From positions 1-43,588 of the forward strand of contig CAAFVW010000172.1 of NCBI GenBank assembly GCA_900766575.1: a stretch of 43,588 bases of DNA, in the 5' to 3' direction. A program made the translations under genes and the position numbers. The DNA comes from Lachnospiraceae bacterium. GTDB lineage: Bacteria; Bacillota; Clostridia; Lachnospirales; Lachnospiraceae. The notes under the pieces are model-generated. The model did no database searches. It saw nothing but the letters and a program-made list of their open reading frames with translations, and was not told the origin of the DNA. The number at the start of each line of letters is the position of its first letter. Within the stretch, counting starts at the first letter, position 1. Of this stretch, positions 17,151 through 24,886 are shown piece by piece.

Positions 17151-17200
17151 CCGCATTCTGACGGGATTTCTGGAAGAAACCGGACAGAATGCGGTTTTTC
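17151..17200 (+). terminator. Terminator after the EAL gene
   Basis: CCGCATTCTG (17151–17160) pairs perfectly with CAGAATGCGG (17185–17194), followed by TTTTTCTTT. The 24-nt loop can form a small inner hairpin (TTTCT/AGAAA). Confidence 0.85.
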
Positions 17201-17242
17201 TTTGGCGAATCTTCTGAAAATAAAAAAATACCTTCCGGGGCG

Positions 17243-17271
17243 TTGACAGATGCCGTGGGAGGGAGTAATCT
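17243..17271 (+). promoter_or_regulatory. Promoter of the Tad pilus operon
   Basis: Consensus TTGACA (17243–17248), 17 bp, TAATCT (17266–17271). The leader to the first gene is about 115 nt; GGTC/GACC pairing is possible near 17297–17330, but I recognise no known riboswitch there, including c-di-GMP types. Confidence 0.65.
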
Positions 17272-17394
17272 GCATATTACCCGACAGATCAGTCGAGGTC
17301 AAAATTCTAAATATCAGGTCATATTCGACCAGGAATCACATATTGTATTAATTAGTGCGAAATGGATTTTTTGAAAAAAACGACAGGAGGATGT

Positions 17395-18546
17395 ATGGAG
17401 GGAAGAGAGACGAAAAGGGAAGAATCTGCTTCCGATGTGGAATTGCAGAGGCTGGTAGAAGATTTTATCACACAGAAACAGGTACTTTTGATTCAGGTAA
17501 AAAAGGGGGTTCTGGGAAAAGAAGAATTTTTACAGGAAGCGGGAAAGCATATCGATCAGTATTATCATTTCCCGGAGAGGAAAAAGAAAAGCCTGCTGAA
17601 AGCTTTTGAACAATACATTTTCGGGTATTCCAGGCTGTCTCCGCTCATGGATGACAAAAGTATTTCAGATATCCGGGTGGTGAGTCATGACTGCATCCGG
17701 ATCAAGAGAGAAGGCCAACGCATGGACGCCGGGATTGCCTTTGCTTCGGAGAGGGAGTACCGGCAGTTTATCGATTATGTGGCGACCAGAAATCAGGTGA
17801 ATATCTCCAATCTGAATGCGATTCAAAGGTTTACAGATACGGAAAGCCATCCGGACTTTATCTTTCGCTTTACCCTGTCCATGCCCATTGTCAATACTTA
17901 CAGTGAACCGTATCTGTGTATCCGGAAGGTGCCAAAAAGTTTCCCTATGATGACGGATCTGGTGGAGAAAAAGATGATGGACAGAGATACGGCGGAGCTG
18001 CTGGTCCAGCGGTTTCGGCAGGGATCTACGCTGATCTGCGGAGGCAACTCTTCCGGCAAGACAACGTTGTTAAACGCATTGAAGGAGACGCTGCCGGATG
18101 ATATGGCGATTCTGGTGGCGCAGCAGGCGGATGAACTGACGACGCTGTTTCATCCGGACATTATGTTTCTACATTCGCTGCCCGGAACCTCGGAGAGCAG
18201 CGTAAGCTACGATCTGAAACATATCAGTATAGCGGGACTGACCATGGATGTGGATTTTTTTATCATAGGAGAAGTAAAAGGAGGGGAGGCATTGTATCTG
18301 TTGAATGCGGCATATACGGGGCAGATCTGTGCGGCTACCGTACATGCACCGTCCGCGGACAGGGCACCGGAGAAGATCGTGGACTACGCCATGTATGACA
18401 GCCGATACTCCCGCAATGAATTAATGAAAATGATGGACTGCTTTCAGACACTGGTGTTTATGGAACATTACCGGGTGAAGGAGATCTTTGCCTGTTGTGG
18501 ATGGAACGCGGAGAAAGAGAATCTGGAATATGAGAGATTGTTTTGA
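17395..18546 (+). CDS. TadA/CpaF-family pilus assembly ATPase
   Basis: This 383-residue secretion ATPase powering Tad/Flp pilus assembly at the inner face of the membrane. An N-terminal helical domain (to about residue 110) precedes the RecA-like core: Walker A GGNSSGKTT at 216–224, an Asp/Glu-rich stretch around residue 260, HSLPGTSESS, and the Walker B region FFIIGEVKGGEAL, then the ATVHAPSADRAPEKIVDYA segment typical of CpaF. The upstream ATG at 17362 has no ribosome site; AGGAGG at 17385–17390 lies before ATG 17395, which was chosen although the 4-nt gap is short. First gene of a tightly spaced operon with TadB- and TadC-like proteins. Slightly shorter than proteobacterial CpaF. Confidence 0.88.
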   Translation: MEGRETKREESASDVELQRLVEDFITQKQVLLIQVKKGVLGKEEFLQEAGKHIDQYYHFPERKKKSLLKAFEQYIFGYSRLSPLMDDKSISDIRVVSHDCIRIKREGQRMDAGIAFASEREYRQFIDYVATRNQVNISNLNAIQRFTDTESHPDFIFRFTLSMPIVNTYSEPYLCIRKVPKSFPMMTDLVEKKMMDRDTAELLVQRFRQGSTLICGGNSSGKTTLLNALKETLPDDMAILVAQQADELTTLFHPDIMFLHSLPGTSESSVSYDLKHISIAGLTMDVDFFIIGEVKGGEALYLLNAAYTGQICAATVHAPSADRAPEKIVDYAMYDSRYSRNELMKMMDCFQTLVFMEHYRVKEIFACCGWNAEKENLEYERLF

Positions 18547-18569
18547 CCATTACCTGAGAGGAGAGACTT

Positions 18570-19508
18570 ATGATCATATACGCATGGATCTTTTGTTTAA
18601 TATTTATGGGTTTTCTGCTTCTGTTTGGAAAGATACGTTGGGTGGAGACAGCAAAGCAACTGTTGTACAGGACGAAAGAGGGAATGGATCTTTCTGCCAG
18701 AATACGGGCGCTGGAAAACAGACACAGACTACAGGAGCTACAGCGTAGGAACACGTGGATCTGCCGGGTGGAGGAATTTCTTTGCTATTGTGGGGTGAAC
18801 CGTAGAGTTCCGGGGTGCACTCCCGAAAAATGGATTGCCGGGAATCTGTTGTGTATGCCGGTGATCTTCGGCCTGCTGCTTGCGGGCAGCGGAAATTTTG
18901 TGATGGCAGTGTCCGGAACCGCAATGTGTGGTGCGGCGGAATATCTGTTTCTTAGTACACTGAGGGCGGGAGAACTGCGCTCAACCAATGACAATCTGTT
19001 GAAATGCCTTAATTTTCTGGGAAATTACAGCCTGACAGCCGGTGAGATTACCGTGGTATTGGGTCAGGTCAGCCGCTATGTGGAGGAACCGTTGAAAGGA
19101 GCTCTGGAGGAGTGTGCTTATGAGGCGCAGACAACGGGGGATAGTTCCCTGGCGCTTTTGTCCATGGCAGAGCGGGTAGAACATCCCAAGATAAAAGAAC
19201 TGGCCAGAAATCTGGAGATCAGCATTCGTTACATGGCTGATCTGACGGCGCTGGTGGACAGCAGCAGACGGTCCGCAAGAGAATATCTGCGTATGGAAGA
19301 GGAGCGGAAAGGCATGCTTCGGGAGGCGGCTGTCAATATGGGGTTGCTTATGGCTATGTCGGTGTTTGCTTTGCTGACAGTAGACCGCCTGATTGACGTA
19401 TCGATATGGAAAATATTATCCGGGACATTGCCGGGACATCTGGCCATAGGCATTTATGGAATGATATTGTTTCTGTTTCTGCGGAAACTGTATGGATTTC
19501 ATCGTTAG
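18570..19508 (+). CDS. TadB-like type II secretion F-domain membrane protein
   Basis: This 312-residue protein with an N-terminal membrane helix (IIYAWIFCLIFMGFLLLFG), a soluble stretch, a central hydrophobic pair (near LLCMPVIFGLLLAG and VSGTAMCGAAEYLFL), a helical cytoplasmic domain (residues of about 135–240: TAGEITVVLGQVSRYVEEPL, ALLSMAERVEHPKI), and two C-terminal helices. This is the layout of T2SS-F/TadB platform proteins that transmit ATPase motion to pilin insertion. It lies 23 bp after the ATPase gene and 18 bp before the next platform gene. GAGAGGAGAG precedes the ATG. Assignment to TadB rather than TadC is from gene order. Confidence 0.8.
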   Translation: MIIYAWIFCLIFMGFLLLFGKIRWVETAKQLLYRTKEGMDLSARIRALENRHRLQELQRRNTWICRVEEFLCYCGVNRRVPGCTPEKWIAGNLLCMPVIFGLLLAGSGNFVMAVSGTAMCGAAEYLFLSTLRAGELRSTNDNLLKCLNFLGNYSLTAGEITVVLGQVSRYVEEPLKGALEECAYEAQTTGDSSLALLSMAERVEHPKIKELARNLEISIRYMADLTALVDSSRRSAREYLRMEEERKGMLREAAVNMGLLMAMSVFALLTVDRLIDVSIWKILSGTLPGHLAIGIYGMILFLFLRKLYGFHR

Positions 19509-19526
19509 ACACGGGAGGTACGGAAG

Positions 19527-20351
19527 ATGAGTTGGAGAGTTATCTGGATTCCTGAGTTATTAGGGGCGGTGCTTGGCGGGATTTATGTATTCCGGCTGGG
19601 CACTGGAACGATGCCGGGAACCATATTGCATACCTGTGAGGAATTTGCAGGCATGTTACGGGAAAAGCGCAGTTATGAGAACTGGATTACCGGAACAGAG
19701 AAGAAATTAAGGCAAAATGGAGCAAAGTTTCATTATGGGAAAAAGATCACACCGGTGAGATATCTGTCGGTACGGCTGCTGTCAGCATTTGCAGCGGCAT
19801 TGGCACTTACGAAGATCGGATGGGGATATGCGCTGTTGGCGGCAGCAGTGCTGTATTATGTACCGGATCTTTTGCTATGGTATCTCAACAAACAGGATAA
19901 TCGCAAAATGCTGCCGGAGATCCAGCTGATTTATCAGGCTTTGGAGGTACAGACACGCGCCGGAGTATATGTGACGGATGCTTTGACGGAATGCTGCCAG
20001 AGTGTAAGGACGCAGAGATTGCAGCAGGCGCTGATGGAATTGTCCGGAGATATTGTTATGCAGTCTGATCTTGTGGCTGCACTTTCTGATTTTCAGCAGA
20101 AATTCGACAACCGGCAGATCGATGCACTGTGCATTACGCTGATTCAGGCGGGAGAATCCGGACAGGCGGTGGATCTCTTAAAAGATATGGGAGAACAGCT
20201 GAAGGATATGGAACTGACCGTGCTGCAACAGCAAAAAAGTGCTCTGGACCGCAGCATCACTTTTTATCAGTTGGGAATGCTGGGAGCAGTGTTGGGAATT
20301 ATTCTATATGCCTGTGTGGGATATATGTTCCGGGCTGTAGTGCAATTCTAA
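19527..20351 (+). CDS. TadC-like type II secretion F-domain membrane protein
   Basis: This 274-residue platform protein. An N-terminal hydrophobic stretch (IPELLGAVLGGIYVF) is followed by a soluble segment, two close membrane helices (LSAFAAALALTKIGWGYALLAAAVLYYVPDLLLW in pieces), then the conserved F domain (LPEIQLIYQALEVQTRAG, DALCITLIQAGESGQAVDLLKDMGEQL), and a C-terminal helix (LGMLGAVLGIILYACVGYMF). It pairs with the preceding TadB-like protein to form the inner-membrane pilus platform. GGGAGG upstream supports ATG 19527. It is 18 bp after its neighbour and probably translationally coupled in the operon. Confidence 0.8.
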   Translation: MSWRVIWIPELLGAVLGGIYVFRLGTGTMPGTILHTCEEFAGMLREKRSYENWITGTEKKLRQNGAKFHYGKKITPVRYLSVRLLSAFAAALALTKIGWGYALLAAAVLYYVPDLLLWYLNKQDNRKMLPEIQLIYQALEVQTRAGVYVTDALTECCQSVRTQRLQQALMELSGDIVMQSDLVAALSDFQQKFDNRQIDALCITLIQAGESGQAVDLLKDMGEQLKDMELTVLQQQKSALDRSITFYQLGMLGAVLGIILYACVGYMFRAVVQF

Positions 20352-20405
20352 TGGAAATGAAAACAGACAAATATAGACAACAACAGAAAGGGAAAGGAAG
20401 ACAAA

Positions 20406-20612
20406 ATGAAGAAATTACAGAAGATCTGGGACAAAGTAAAAGAACAGGCCCTGCGGAGAGAACAGGGAATCGATGGAATTCTGGTGACAGTGGGACTGTG
20501 TATTATTGCCCTGCTTTTGTGTGTGGTAATGAAGGACAGCCTGACAGCGTTTATACAGACGATTGTGACGGCAATGCAGACCAAGGCGGCAGGGATTCTG
20601 TCAGGGGTATAG
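20406..20612 (+). CDS. Flp1-like major pilin
   Basis: This 68-residue protein with a short basic N-terminus (MKKLQKIWDKVKEQALRREQG), then IDGILVTVGLCIIALLLCVVM forming the hydrophobic pilin helix, and a short hydrophilic tail ending AAGILSGV. The Glu-Gln-Gly-Ile-Asp-Gly context just ahead of the helix resembles the Flp1-like family in clostridial Tad loci, where the prepilin peptidase would cut near the Gly and expose the helix for fibre assembly. AAAGGAAG precedes the ATG. It is the smallest gene of the operon and the best candidate for the pilus subunit. Confidence 0.8.
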   Translation: MKKLQKIWDKVKEQALRREQGIDGILVTVGLCIIALLLCVVMKDSLTAFIQTIVTAMQTKAAGILSGV

Positions 20613-20627
20613 AGCAGAGGATACAGG

Positions 20628-20993
20628 ATGGATGTAAGAAAAAAAGAATCCGGGAATATCGGAGAACTTTTGACGATGGGGTTGTGCGTGCTGGCGCTTA
20701 CAGCGGTAATGTTTGGCTATATGGAAAACGTACAGATGATCGGCAGAAAAGCCGCCATAGGACAGCTGGCAAGAGGGTATCTTTTAAAAATGGAAACGGT
20801 GGGCTGTCTGGAAGATGCGGACAGAGTACGACTGACGGCGGAATTGGAAGCTTTGGGACTGACACAGATAGATTATGAAGGAAGTACGTTGGAACCGGCA
20901 GGCTATGGGAATCGTATTACGCTTCAGATTTACGGAAAGTTGGACGAACAGTATGAGATTATGGAAAAACGCGTATCTACGGCCAAAAATTAA
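20628..20993 (+). CDS. TadE-like minor pseudopilin
   Basis: This 121-residue protein: short basic N-terminus (MDVRKKESGNIGE), a hydrophobic helix (LLTMGLCVLALTAVMFGYM), and a mixed alpha/beta remainder. The G-x-x-GE-helix arrangement (ESGNIGELL) is pseudopilin-like, with a possible processing site ahead of the helix and Glu near position 5 of the mature form. It is likely a minor pilin of the Tad fibre. It lies 15 bp after the Flp1-like gene, with AGAGG in the gap. Family-level naming is from layout and position. Confidence 0.65.
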   Translation: MDVRKKESGNIGELLTMGLCVLALTAVMFGYMENVQMIGRKAAIGQLARGYLLKMETVGCLEDADRVRLTAELEALGLTQIDYEGSTLEPAGYGNRITLQIYGKLDEQYEIMEKRVSTAKN

Positions 20994-21006
20994 AAAAAGA
21001 AGGCGT

Positions 21007-21606
21007 ATGACCGGGGAGAAAGGACAGGCTTCCTGGGTGGTGGGATTGTTCTGGATACTGTTTCTGGCAATTTTATTGTGTATGCAGCTGCAGGTGGAAC
21101 TGTACAGAGCGTCTTCCATGTATCTGGAGGATGCTCTGGCTCTGTCCAATCTGGCCTCCGCAGTCATTGATGTGCGGGAATACGGCAGAACACATAAAAT
21201 CCTGATTGCAGATCCGGAGCAGGCTTACGACAGGTATTGTTCTGCGGTGAAAGAAAACCTGGGACTGAATGACAGTTATGAGGCAGCAAACCATAAGCTG
21301 ATTTCCGGGCAGGTACAGATACAGAATTACATTATTTATAATGTGCAGGGACAGAAAGTGAGTGTATGGGAACGAAAAGGTGACGGACAGACAGGAGAAT
21401 GGCAGGGAAGACTCGGAGAAGTAAGAACTCCTGGGGGACAGCTTATTGAGACAACCGGGGTATACAGTGAGATCACTTATCCGTTAGAGGGTTTTCTGGG
21501 AATTACAGTGACTGCCAAAAAAAGCAAACTGGTGGATGTAGTCAGTGAAAATAATGGGGAGGAACAGAATGAAAAAACGGAAGATGAATCCGAAACTGAA
21601 AAATAA
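21007..21606 (+). CDS. TadE/F-like minor pilin or pilus-associated membrane protein
   Basis: 199-residue protein beginning MTGEKGQASWVVGLFWILFLAILLCMQLQVELYRAS in pieces: a short N-terminus with GEKGQAS and one long hydrophobic helix, then a soluble region that is probably outside the membrane. The GxxGQAS–helix pattern is again pseudopilin-like. The C-terminus is very acidic (NNGEEQNEKTEDESETEK). The open frame extends upstream to 20875 inside the previous gene, but ATG 21007 with AGAAGG nearby gives the sensible N-terminus. Its 3' end overlaps the next gene by 38 bp, a sign of translational coupling. Confidence 0.6.
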   Translation: MTGEKGQASWVVGLFWILFLAILLCMQLQVELYRASSMYLEDALALSNLASAVIDVREYGRTHKILIADPEQAYDRYCSAVKENLGLNDSYEAANHKLISGQVQIQNYIIYNVQGQKVSVWERKGDGQTGEWQGRLGEVRTPGGQLIETTGVYSEITYPLEGFLGITVTAKKSKLVDVVSENNGEEQNEKTEDESETEK

Positions 21607-22246
21607 AATCTGGAATGGCAGTATTCTGGCTGCCTTTCTGGCGGCGGTAGGTGTATTTGCTTTTCTGGTGCAGACGGAGAAGAGAGTGCTTGCAGAGTAT
21701 GAGAAGGAACAGGTGTGTGTGGTGACAGCGGAAATTCCCAAAGGAGAAAAAATCACCGGGGAAAATGCAGGGCAATACATTACAATCGCAGCGATCGATA
21801 AAAGCATTGTCCCGCAGTCGGCCCTGAAAGATATTGAAGAGGCAACCGGAAGCGTGGCAGTATATGGGATCGAGGAAGGTACTGTGCTGACAGCAGGGAT
21901 GCTGCGGGAGGAAGCAGCAATCATCGGACAAATGGAAGAACCGGTGATTGCGGGATTCCGTGCGGAAGATATGTATCAGGTGGTAGGAGGTGTCCTGCGG
22001 GCAGGAGACAAAATCCACATCTATTGTGTGGATCAGGAGCAGGGAGAAGAAGTGGACACTGGGAAAATCTTATGGGAAAACGTGTGGGTACAGCAGGTAT
22101 TTGATCAGGCAGGGGCGGTAATCAGTGGAAAAGATAATACCACTCCGGCACAGCGCATCAATATTTATCTGGATAATGGAGGAGTGGCTGATTTCTATGC
22201 AGCCCTGGCCCAAGGATCGCTCCGCGTTGTAAAAATATGTGATTAG
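21569..22246 (+). CDS. CpaB/RcpC-like SAF-domain pilus assembly protein
   Basis: 225-residue protein with an N-terminal membrane anchor (IWNGSILAAFLAAVGVFAFLV) and an extracellular SAF domain (VVTAEIPKGEKITGENAGQYITIAAIDKSIV in pieces, GSVAVYGIEEGTVLTAGML), then an RcpC-like domain (LRAGDKIHIYCVDQ ... VWVQQVFDQAG). CpaB-like proteins take part in Tad pilus assembly outside the membrane. GGGGAGGAAC places the start at ATG 21569 rather than 21545; it begins inside the preceding gene. This is the last Tad gene before the inverted-repeat island, whose left repeat starts 33 bp after the stop codon. A GCAGCG/CGCTGC hairpin (22256–22271) lies in that gap. Confidence 0.8.
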   Translation: MKKRKMNPKLKNKIWNGSILAAFLAAVGVFAFLVQTEKRVLAEYEKEQVCVVTAEIPKGEKITGENAGQYITIAAIDKSIVPQSALKDIEEATGSVAVYGIEEGTVLTAGMLREEAAIIGQMEEPVIAGFRAEDMYQVVGGVLRAGDKIHIYCVDQEQGEEVDTGKILWENVWVQQVFDQAGAVISGKDNTTPAQRINIYLDNGGVADFYAALAQGSLRVVKICD

Positions 22247-22279
22247 TGCTGATTTGCAGCGTTTCCGCTGCATTGTACC

Positions 22280-22308
22280 TTGACAACTTCATATAGAAAT
22301 CGGACGAA
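22280..22308 (+). repeat. Left 29-bp inverted repeat of the island
   Basis: Begins TTGACAACTTCATATAGAAA and ends CGGACGAA. Its reverse complement recurs at 25580–25608 with two mismatches. Similarity stops sharply at the outer edge (TTGACAA) and fades inward. No direct repeat of the flanking bases is visible. Confidence 0.85.
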
Positions 22309-22320
22309 AGCATAAAATGC

Positions 22321-22350
22321 TTGCTATTTTTCCGTGATAGTGCATAATAT
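22321..22350 (+). promoter_or_regulatory. Promoter of the AbrB/MazE-like antitoxin gene
   Basis: TTGCTA (22321–22326), 18 bp, TAATAT (22345–22350). The predicted leader is about 50 nt. Confidence 0.5.
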
Positions 22351-22405
22351 AAATGTAAAGAAAGTAAAGAAAAACAAACATTCAGCGAAAGGGTGGGACT
22401 AGGTC

Positions 22406-22663
22406 ATGGATATAGCGAAAATTTCAAGCAAGGGGCAAATTACTATTCCGATATCTGTGAGGAACAAATTAAATTTGAAAACCGGTGACAAAGTAGTTAT
22501 TTTTGAAGAAAATGGAAGATTTTACTTTGAAAATCCTGCAATGCTTGCATTTAAGCGTGCGGAGGATGCCTTTGCAGGCGAGGCTCGAAAGGTAGGATTT
22601 GAAACAGAAGAGGACATGCAGGAATATATGAAGGAAATTCGGAAAGAAGTAAGGGGGCATTGA
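22406..22663 (+). CDS. AbrB/MazE-type antitoxin (SpoVT-AbrB domain)
   Basis: This 85-residue protein starting MDIAKISSKGQITIPISVRNK, the swapped-hairpin AbrB DNA-binding fold (residues 3–45: KLNLKTGDKVVIFEENGRFYFEN). The C-terminal half (MLAFKRAEDAFAGEARKVGFETEEDMQEYMKEI) is the helical toxin-binding tail usual for antitoxins of PIN-domain toxins. The next frame is a decayed PIN gene starting 2 bp after the TGA, so this was a VapBC-like pair in which only the antitoxin stays intact. Such antitoxins also repress their own promoter. The ribosome site (AAGGGTGGGA) is only fair. Confidence 0.85.
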   Translation: MDIAKISSKGQITIPISVRNKLNLKTGDKVVIFEENGRFYFENPAMLAFKRAEDAFAGEARKVGFETEEDMQEYMKEIRKEVRGH

Positions 22664-22664
22664 T

Positions 22665-22981
22665 TTGAGGATAATGCTCGATACCAATATCTTTATTTCA
22701 ATGATTTTCTTCCCATCCGTGCAAGACCAGGGAACTGGCAAAAAGACTTTCAGAAAGCCATGAGATTGTAGTATGTGATTATGTCATTAAGGAGTTGCAA
22801 CTTGTGACGGAGCGTAAATTCCTGGAATCCGGAAATGAGAGATGTGAAAGACTTTCCGATACTTGCAACGGCAATTATAGAAGGAGTTGATGTTTTTCTG
22901 ACTGGAGATAAGGATTTTCTGGTGTTAGATGTTGAAATTCCTGAGATACTTACCATGAAAGAACTCTTAGAACAGTATTAA
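22665..22981 (+). pseudogene. Decayed PIN-domain toxin
   Basis: From TTG 22665 the frame gives LRIMLDTNIFISMIFFPSVQ, the start of a PIN nuclease with its first catalytic Asp (LDTN), then shifts frame. A second frame carries RELAKRLSESHEIVVCDYVIKEL, with the conserved Glu of PIN proteins, and a third carries DVKDFPILATAIIEGVDVFLTGDKDFLVLD with the later catalytic Asp pair, ending at TAA 22979–22981. At about 317 bp it is shorter than the usual 400 bp or more, so besides one frameshift there is probably an internal deletion around 22830. No functional toxin can be made. Confidence 0.85.
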
Positions 22982-23086
22982 GAGGTAAAAAGAAGAGCAC
23001 TCCATATTGAGTCCGTACTATGGGACACCAAAAAGCAGATAATTTCAGTACGATAAACATCAAGGATGTGGAAAAGAGGGACGAGG

Positions 23087-24625
23087 ATGAAAAAAGGATG
23101 GAAAGCAGTAGCAGCGTTTGGACTTACAGCGGCAATAGCGCTGGGAAGTATTCTTCCTGGTAATACCTTACAGGTAAAGGCGGCATCGGACAGCGGTGTG
23201 GAGGCATTTGTCTCTCGGATGTATACCGTGGCCCTGGGACGTGAGGCAGAGGAAGCCGGTCTGAAGGACTGGAGCTCCCAGTTAGAGAACAAGACCAATG
23301 ATGGCGCCGGTCTTGCACATGGATTTATCATGAGTGACGAGTTCCGCAAAAAGGGACTGGACGATAAGGAATATCTGGACATCCTGTATGCGACCTTTTT
23401 CGACCGTGAGCCGGATGAAGGAGGATATAACGACTGGATGGGGAAATTGAAGAGCGGAACCGCGCGTAGTGCGGTACTTGCCGGATTTACCAATTCGGAA
23501 GAGTTCTCCAATCTGTGTGAAAAGTTCGGCATTCTCCGTGGTTATATGTACAGTGACGGCTCCGCAGCCAATGCCGGGATCGGACAGTTTGTATCCCGAC
23601 TGTACAGTAAGGCCCTGGGACGTACCGGAGAGTCTGCAGGCATCAATGACTGGACCACACAGATCGCAACCAGGGCAACAACGGCAGAGCAGACAGCGAC
23701 CAACGGATTTTTTAACTCTGCGGAATTTCAGCAGAAGGATCTGACAAACAGTGAGTTCCTGGATATCCTGTATGCAACCTTTTTTGACCGTGTAGCCGAT
23801 GAAGGTGGCAAGACAGAGTGGCAGAACAAGATGCAGGCAGGGACCAGCAGAGGAGATGTGATCCTGGGATTCTCCAGGTCCGAAGAGTTCAACAATCTGT
23901 TGGCAAAGTATGGACTGACGGGAGAGATCCATCTGCCGACTGCGGATGAGACACCCAACCCGGATACCTGTATCCATCATTTTGAGAAATACTATTGGCC
24001 TGCTGAACCTACCTGTACCCATGGTGGATATTACAATCTGCACTGTACAATTTGCGGAGCAAATGGAGGGGATGGTACAGATCCTGCCTTACCCCATACA
24101 CCGGTGACGGTGATTGAGGGTAATATGCCAACCTACTGTGATGAATATGTTCCAATAAAAACCTATTGCAGTGTATGCGGAGATATACTGGAAAATAAGG
24201 CCTCGCATAATGGAGATGCATATTACGGCACAGAGCATGAGTGGGTAACAAGAACATATAAAGATTATCAGGATTGGGATGAAGAAACACATACATTTGT
24301 GACAAAGGAATGGACATATTGCAAACGTTGTGATATACCCTATGATACATGGTGTGAAAAAAGCGAGGATCAAAAAAGCGAGAATCAAGGCACGGAACAT
24401 GAGTGGGTGACAGAAGCAGGAGTTACTTCTTGCAAACGCTGTGGTGTATCTTATGAACAGAATTCTTGCAATCATGAGTGGATTACAGGAACATACAAGG
24501 TAGAAGGAAAAAGGGTATTTGACGAGGAAACACAGACATATGTATTTAAAGATGTATATAGGGAATGGACTTATTGCAGCCACTGTAATATAGTCTATAA
24601 TAGATGGTGCAAAATATATAGATAA
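23087..24625 (+). CDS. Secreted DUF4214 protein with Cys/His-rich C-terminal repeats
   Basis: 512-residue protein with a signal peptide (MKKGWKAVAAFGLTAAIALG...QVKA, cleavage near residue 31). Residues of about 38–285 hold four DUF4214-type units in two pairs: FVSRMYTVALGREAEEAGLKDW / LYATFFDREPDEGGYNDW and FVSRLYSKALGRTGESAGINDW / LYATFFDRVADEGGKTEW. These are putative carbohydrate- or surface-associated helical domains. The C-terminal third carries repeated small Cys/His modules (CTICGA, YCSVCGD, HEWVTRTYKDY...YCKRCD, HEWVTEAG...CKRCG, NHEWITGTYK...YCSHCN), probably metal-binding ribbons. AGAGGG supports ATG 23087 over 23066. Located inside the inverted-repeat island; role unknown, possibly surface or pilus associated. 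Confidence 0.8.
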   Translation: MKKGWKAVAAFGLTAAIALGSILPGNTLQVKAASDSGVEAFVSRMYTVALGREAEEAGLKDWSSQLENKTNDGAGLAHGFIMSDEFRKKGLDDKEYLDILYATFFDREPDEGGYNDWMGKLKSGTARSAVLAGFTNSEEFSNLCEKFGILRGYMYSDGSAANAGIGQFVSRLYSKALGRTGESAGINDWTTQIATRATTAEQTATNGFFNSAEFQQKDLTNSEFLDILYATFFDRVADEGGKTEWQNKMQAGTSRGDVILGFSRSEEFNNLLAKYGLTGEIHLPTADETPNPDTCIHHFEKYYWPAEPTCTHGGYYNLHCTICGANGGDGTDPALPHTPVTVIEGNMPTYCDEYVPIKTYCSVCGDILENKASHNGDAYYGTEHEWVTRTYKDYQDWDEETHTFVTKEWTYCKRCDIPYDTWCEKSEDQKSENQGTEHEWVTEAGVTSCKRCGVSYEQNSCNHEWITGTYKVEGKRVFDEETQTYVFKDVYREWTYCSHCNIVYNRWCKIYR

Positions 24626-24643
24626 AATAGGAGGTGAGAAATA

Positions 24644-24868
24644 ATGGAGCATGAGAATCCCATGGATCAGTACATTGGAGCTGAAATTGTTTCGGCAAGC
24701 AGAGTAGAACGGGATGGGGAGACGCTGCTGCTGGATGGAGAGACGGTAGTATGGACAGGGGAAGAAGATGTCCTGACACCGGAGGAGCTGGAAGAGTTCC
24801 ATAAAGAAGCCATTGAACTGCTAGAGAAGAGGGAACAACAGCAGAAAGAGGTTGCCATTCGTGGCTAA
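24644..24868 (+). CDS. Small acidic protein of unknown function
   Basis: This 74-residue soluble acidic protein. The first part (IGAEIVSASRVERDGETLLLDGETVVWTG in pieces) is likely beta-rich and the second (LTPEELEEFHKEAIELLEKREQQQKEVA) is a charged helix, possibly coiled coil. I do not recognise a family. A strong AGGAGGTG site precedes ATG 24644, and it follows the DUF4214 gene by 18 bp, so the two are probably co-transcribed. The -35 box of the first antitoxin RNA promoter lies within its last codons. Confidence 0.65.
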   Translation: MEHENPMDQYIGAEIVSASRVERDGETLLLDGETVVWTGEEDVLTPEELEEFHKEAIELLEKREQQQKEVAIRG

Positions 24869-24880
24869 GGGTGCTATGAT
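24852..24880 (+). promoter_or_regulatory. Promoter of type I antitoxin RNA 1
   Basis: TTGCCA (24852–24857), 17 bp, TATGAT (24875–24880). It overlaps the end of the 74-residue gene and fires toward the opposing toxin gene. Confidence 0.7.
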
Positions 24881-24886
24881 ATACAC

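Noticed and set aside
17272..17394. Possible c-di-GMP riboswitch before the Tad operon
   Set aside because: The context is tempting, but the conserved core of either known class could not be found in the leader.
20129..20878. 249-codon frame overlapping tadC, the pilin and the pseudopilin gene
   Set aside because: It is rich in Gly, Arg and Asp with no hydrophobic helix, and is a frame-shifted reading of three well-formed genes.
22280..22308. Left inverted repeat as a promoter because it starts with TTGACA
   Set aside because: No acceptable -10 hexamer lies 16–18 bp downstream, and the same holds for the right copy read inward.
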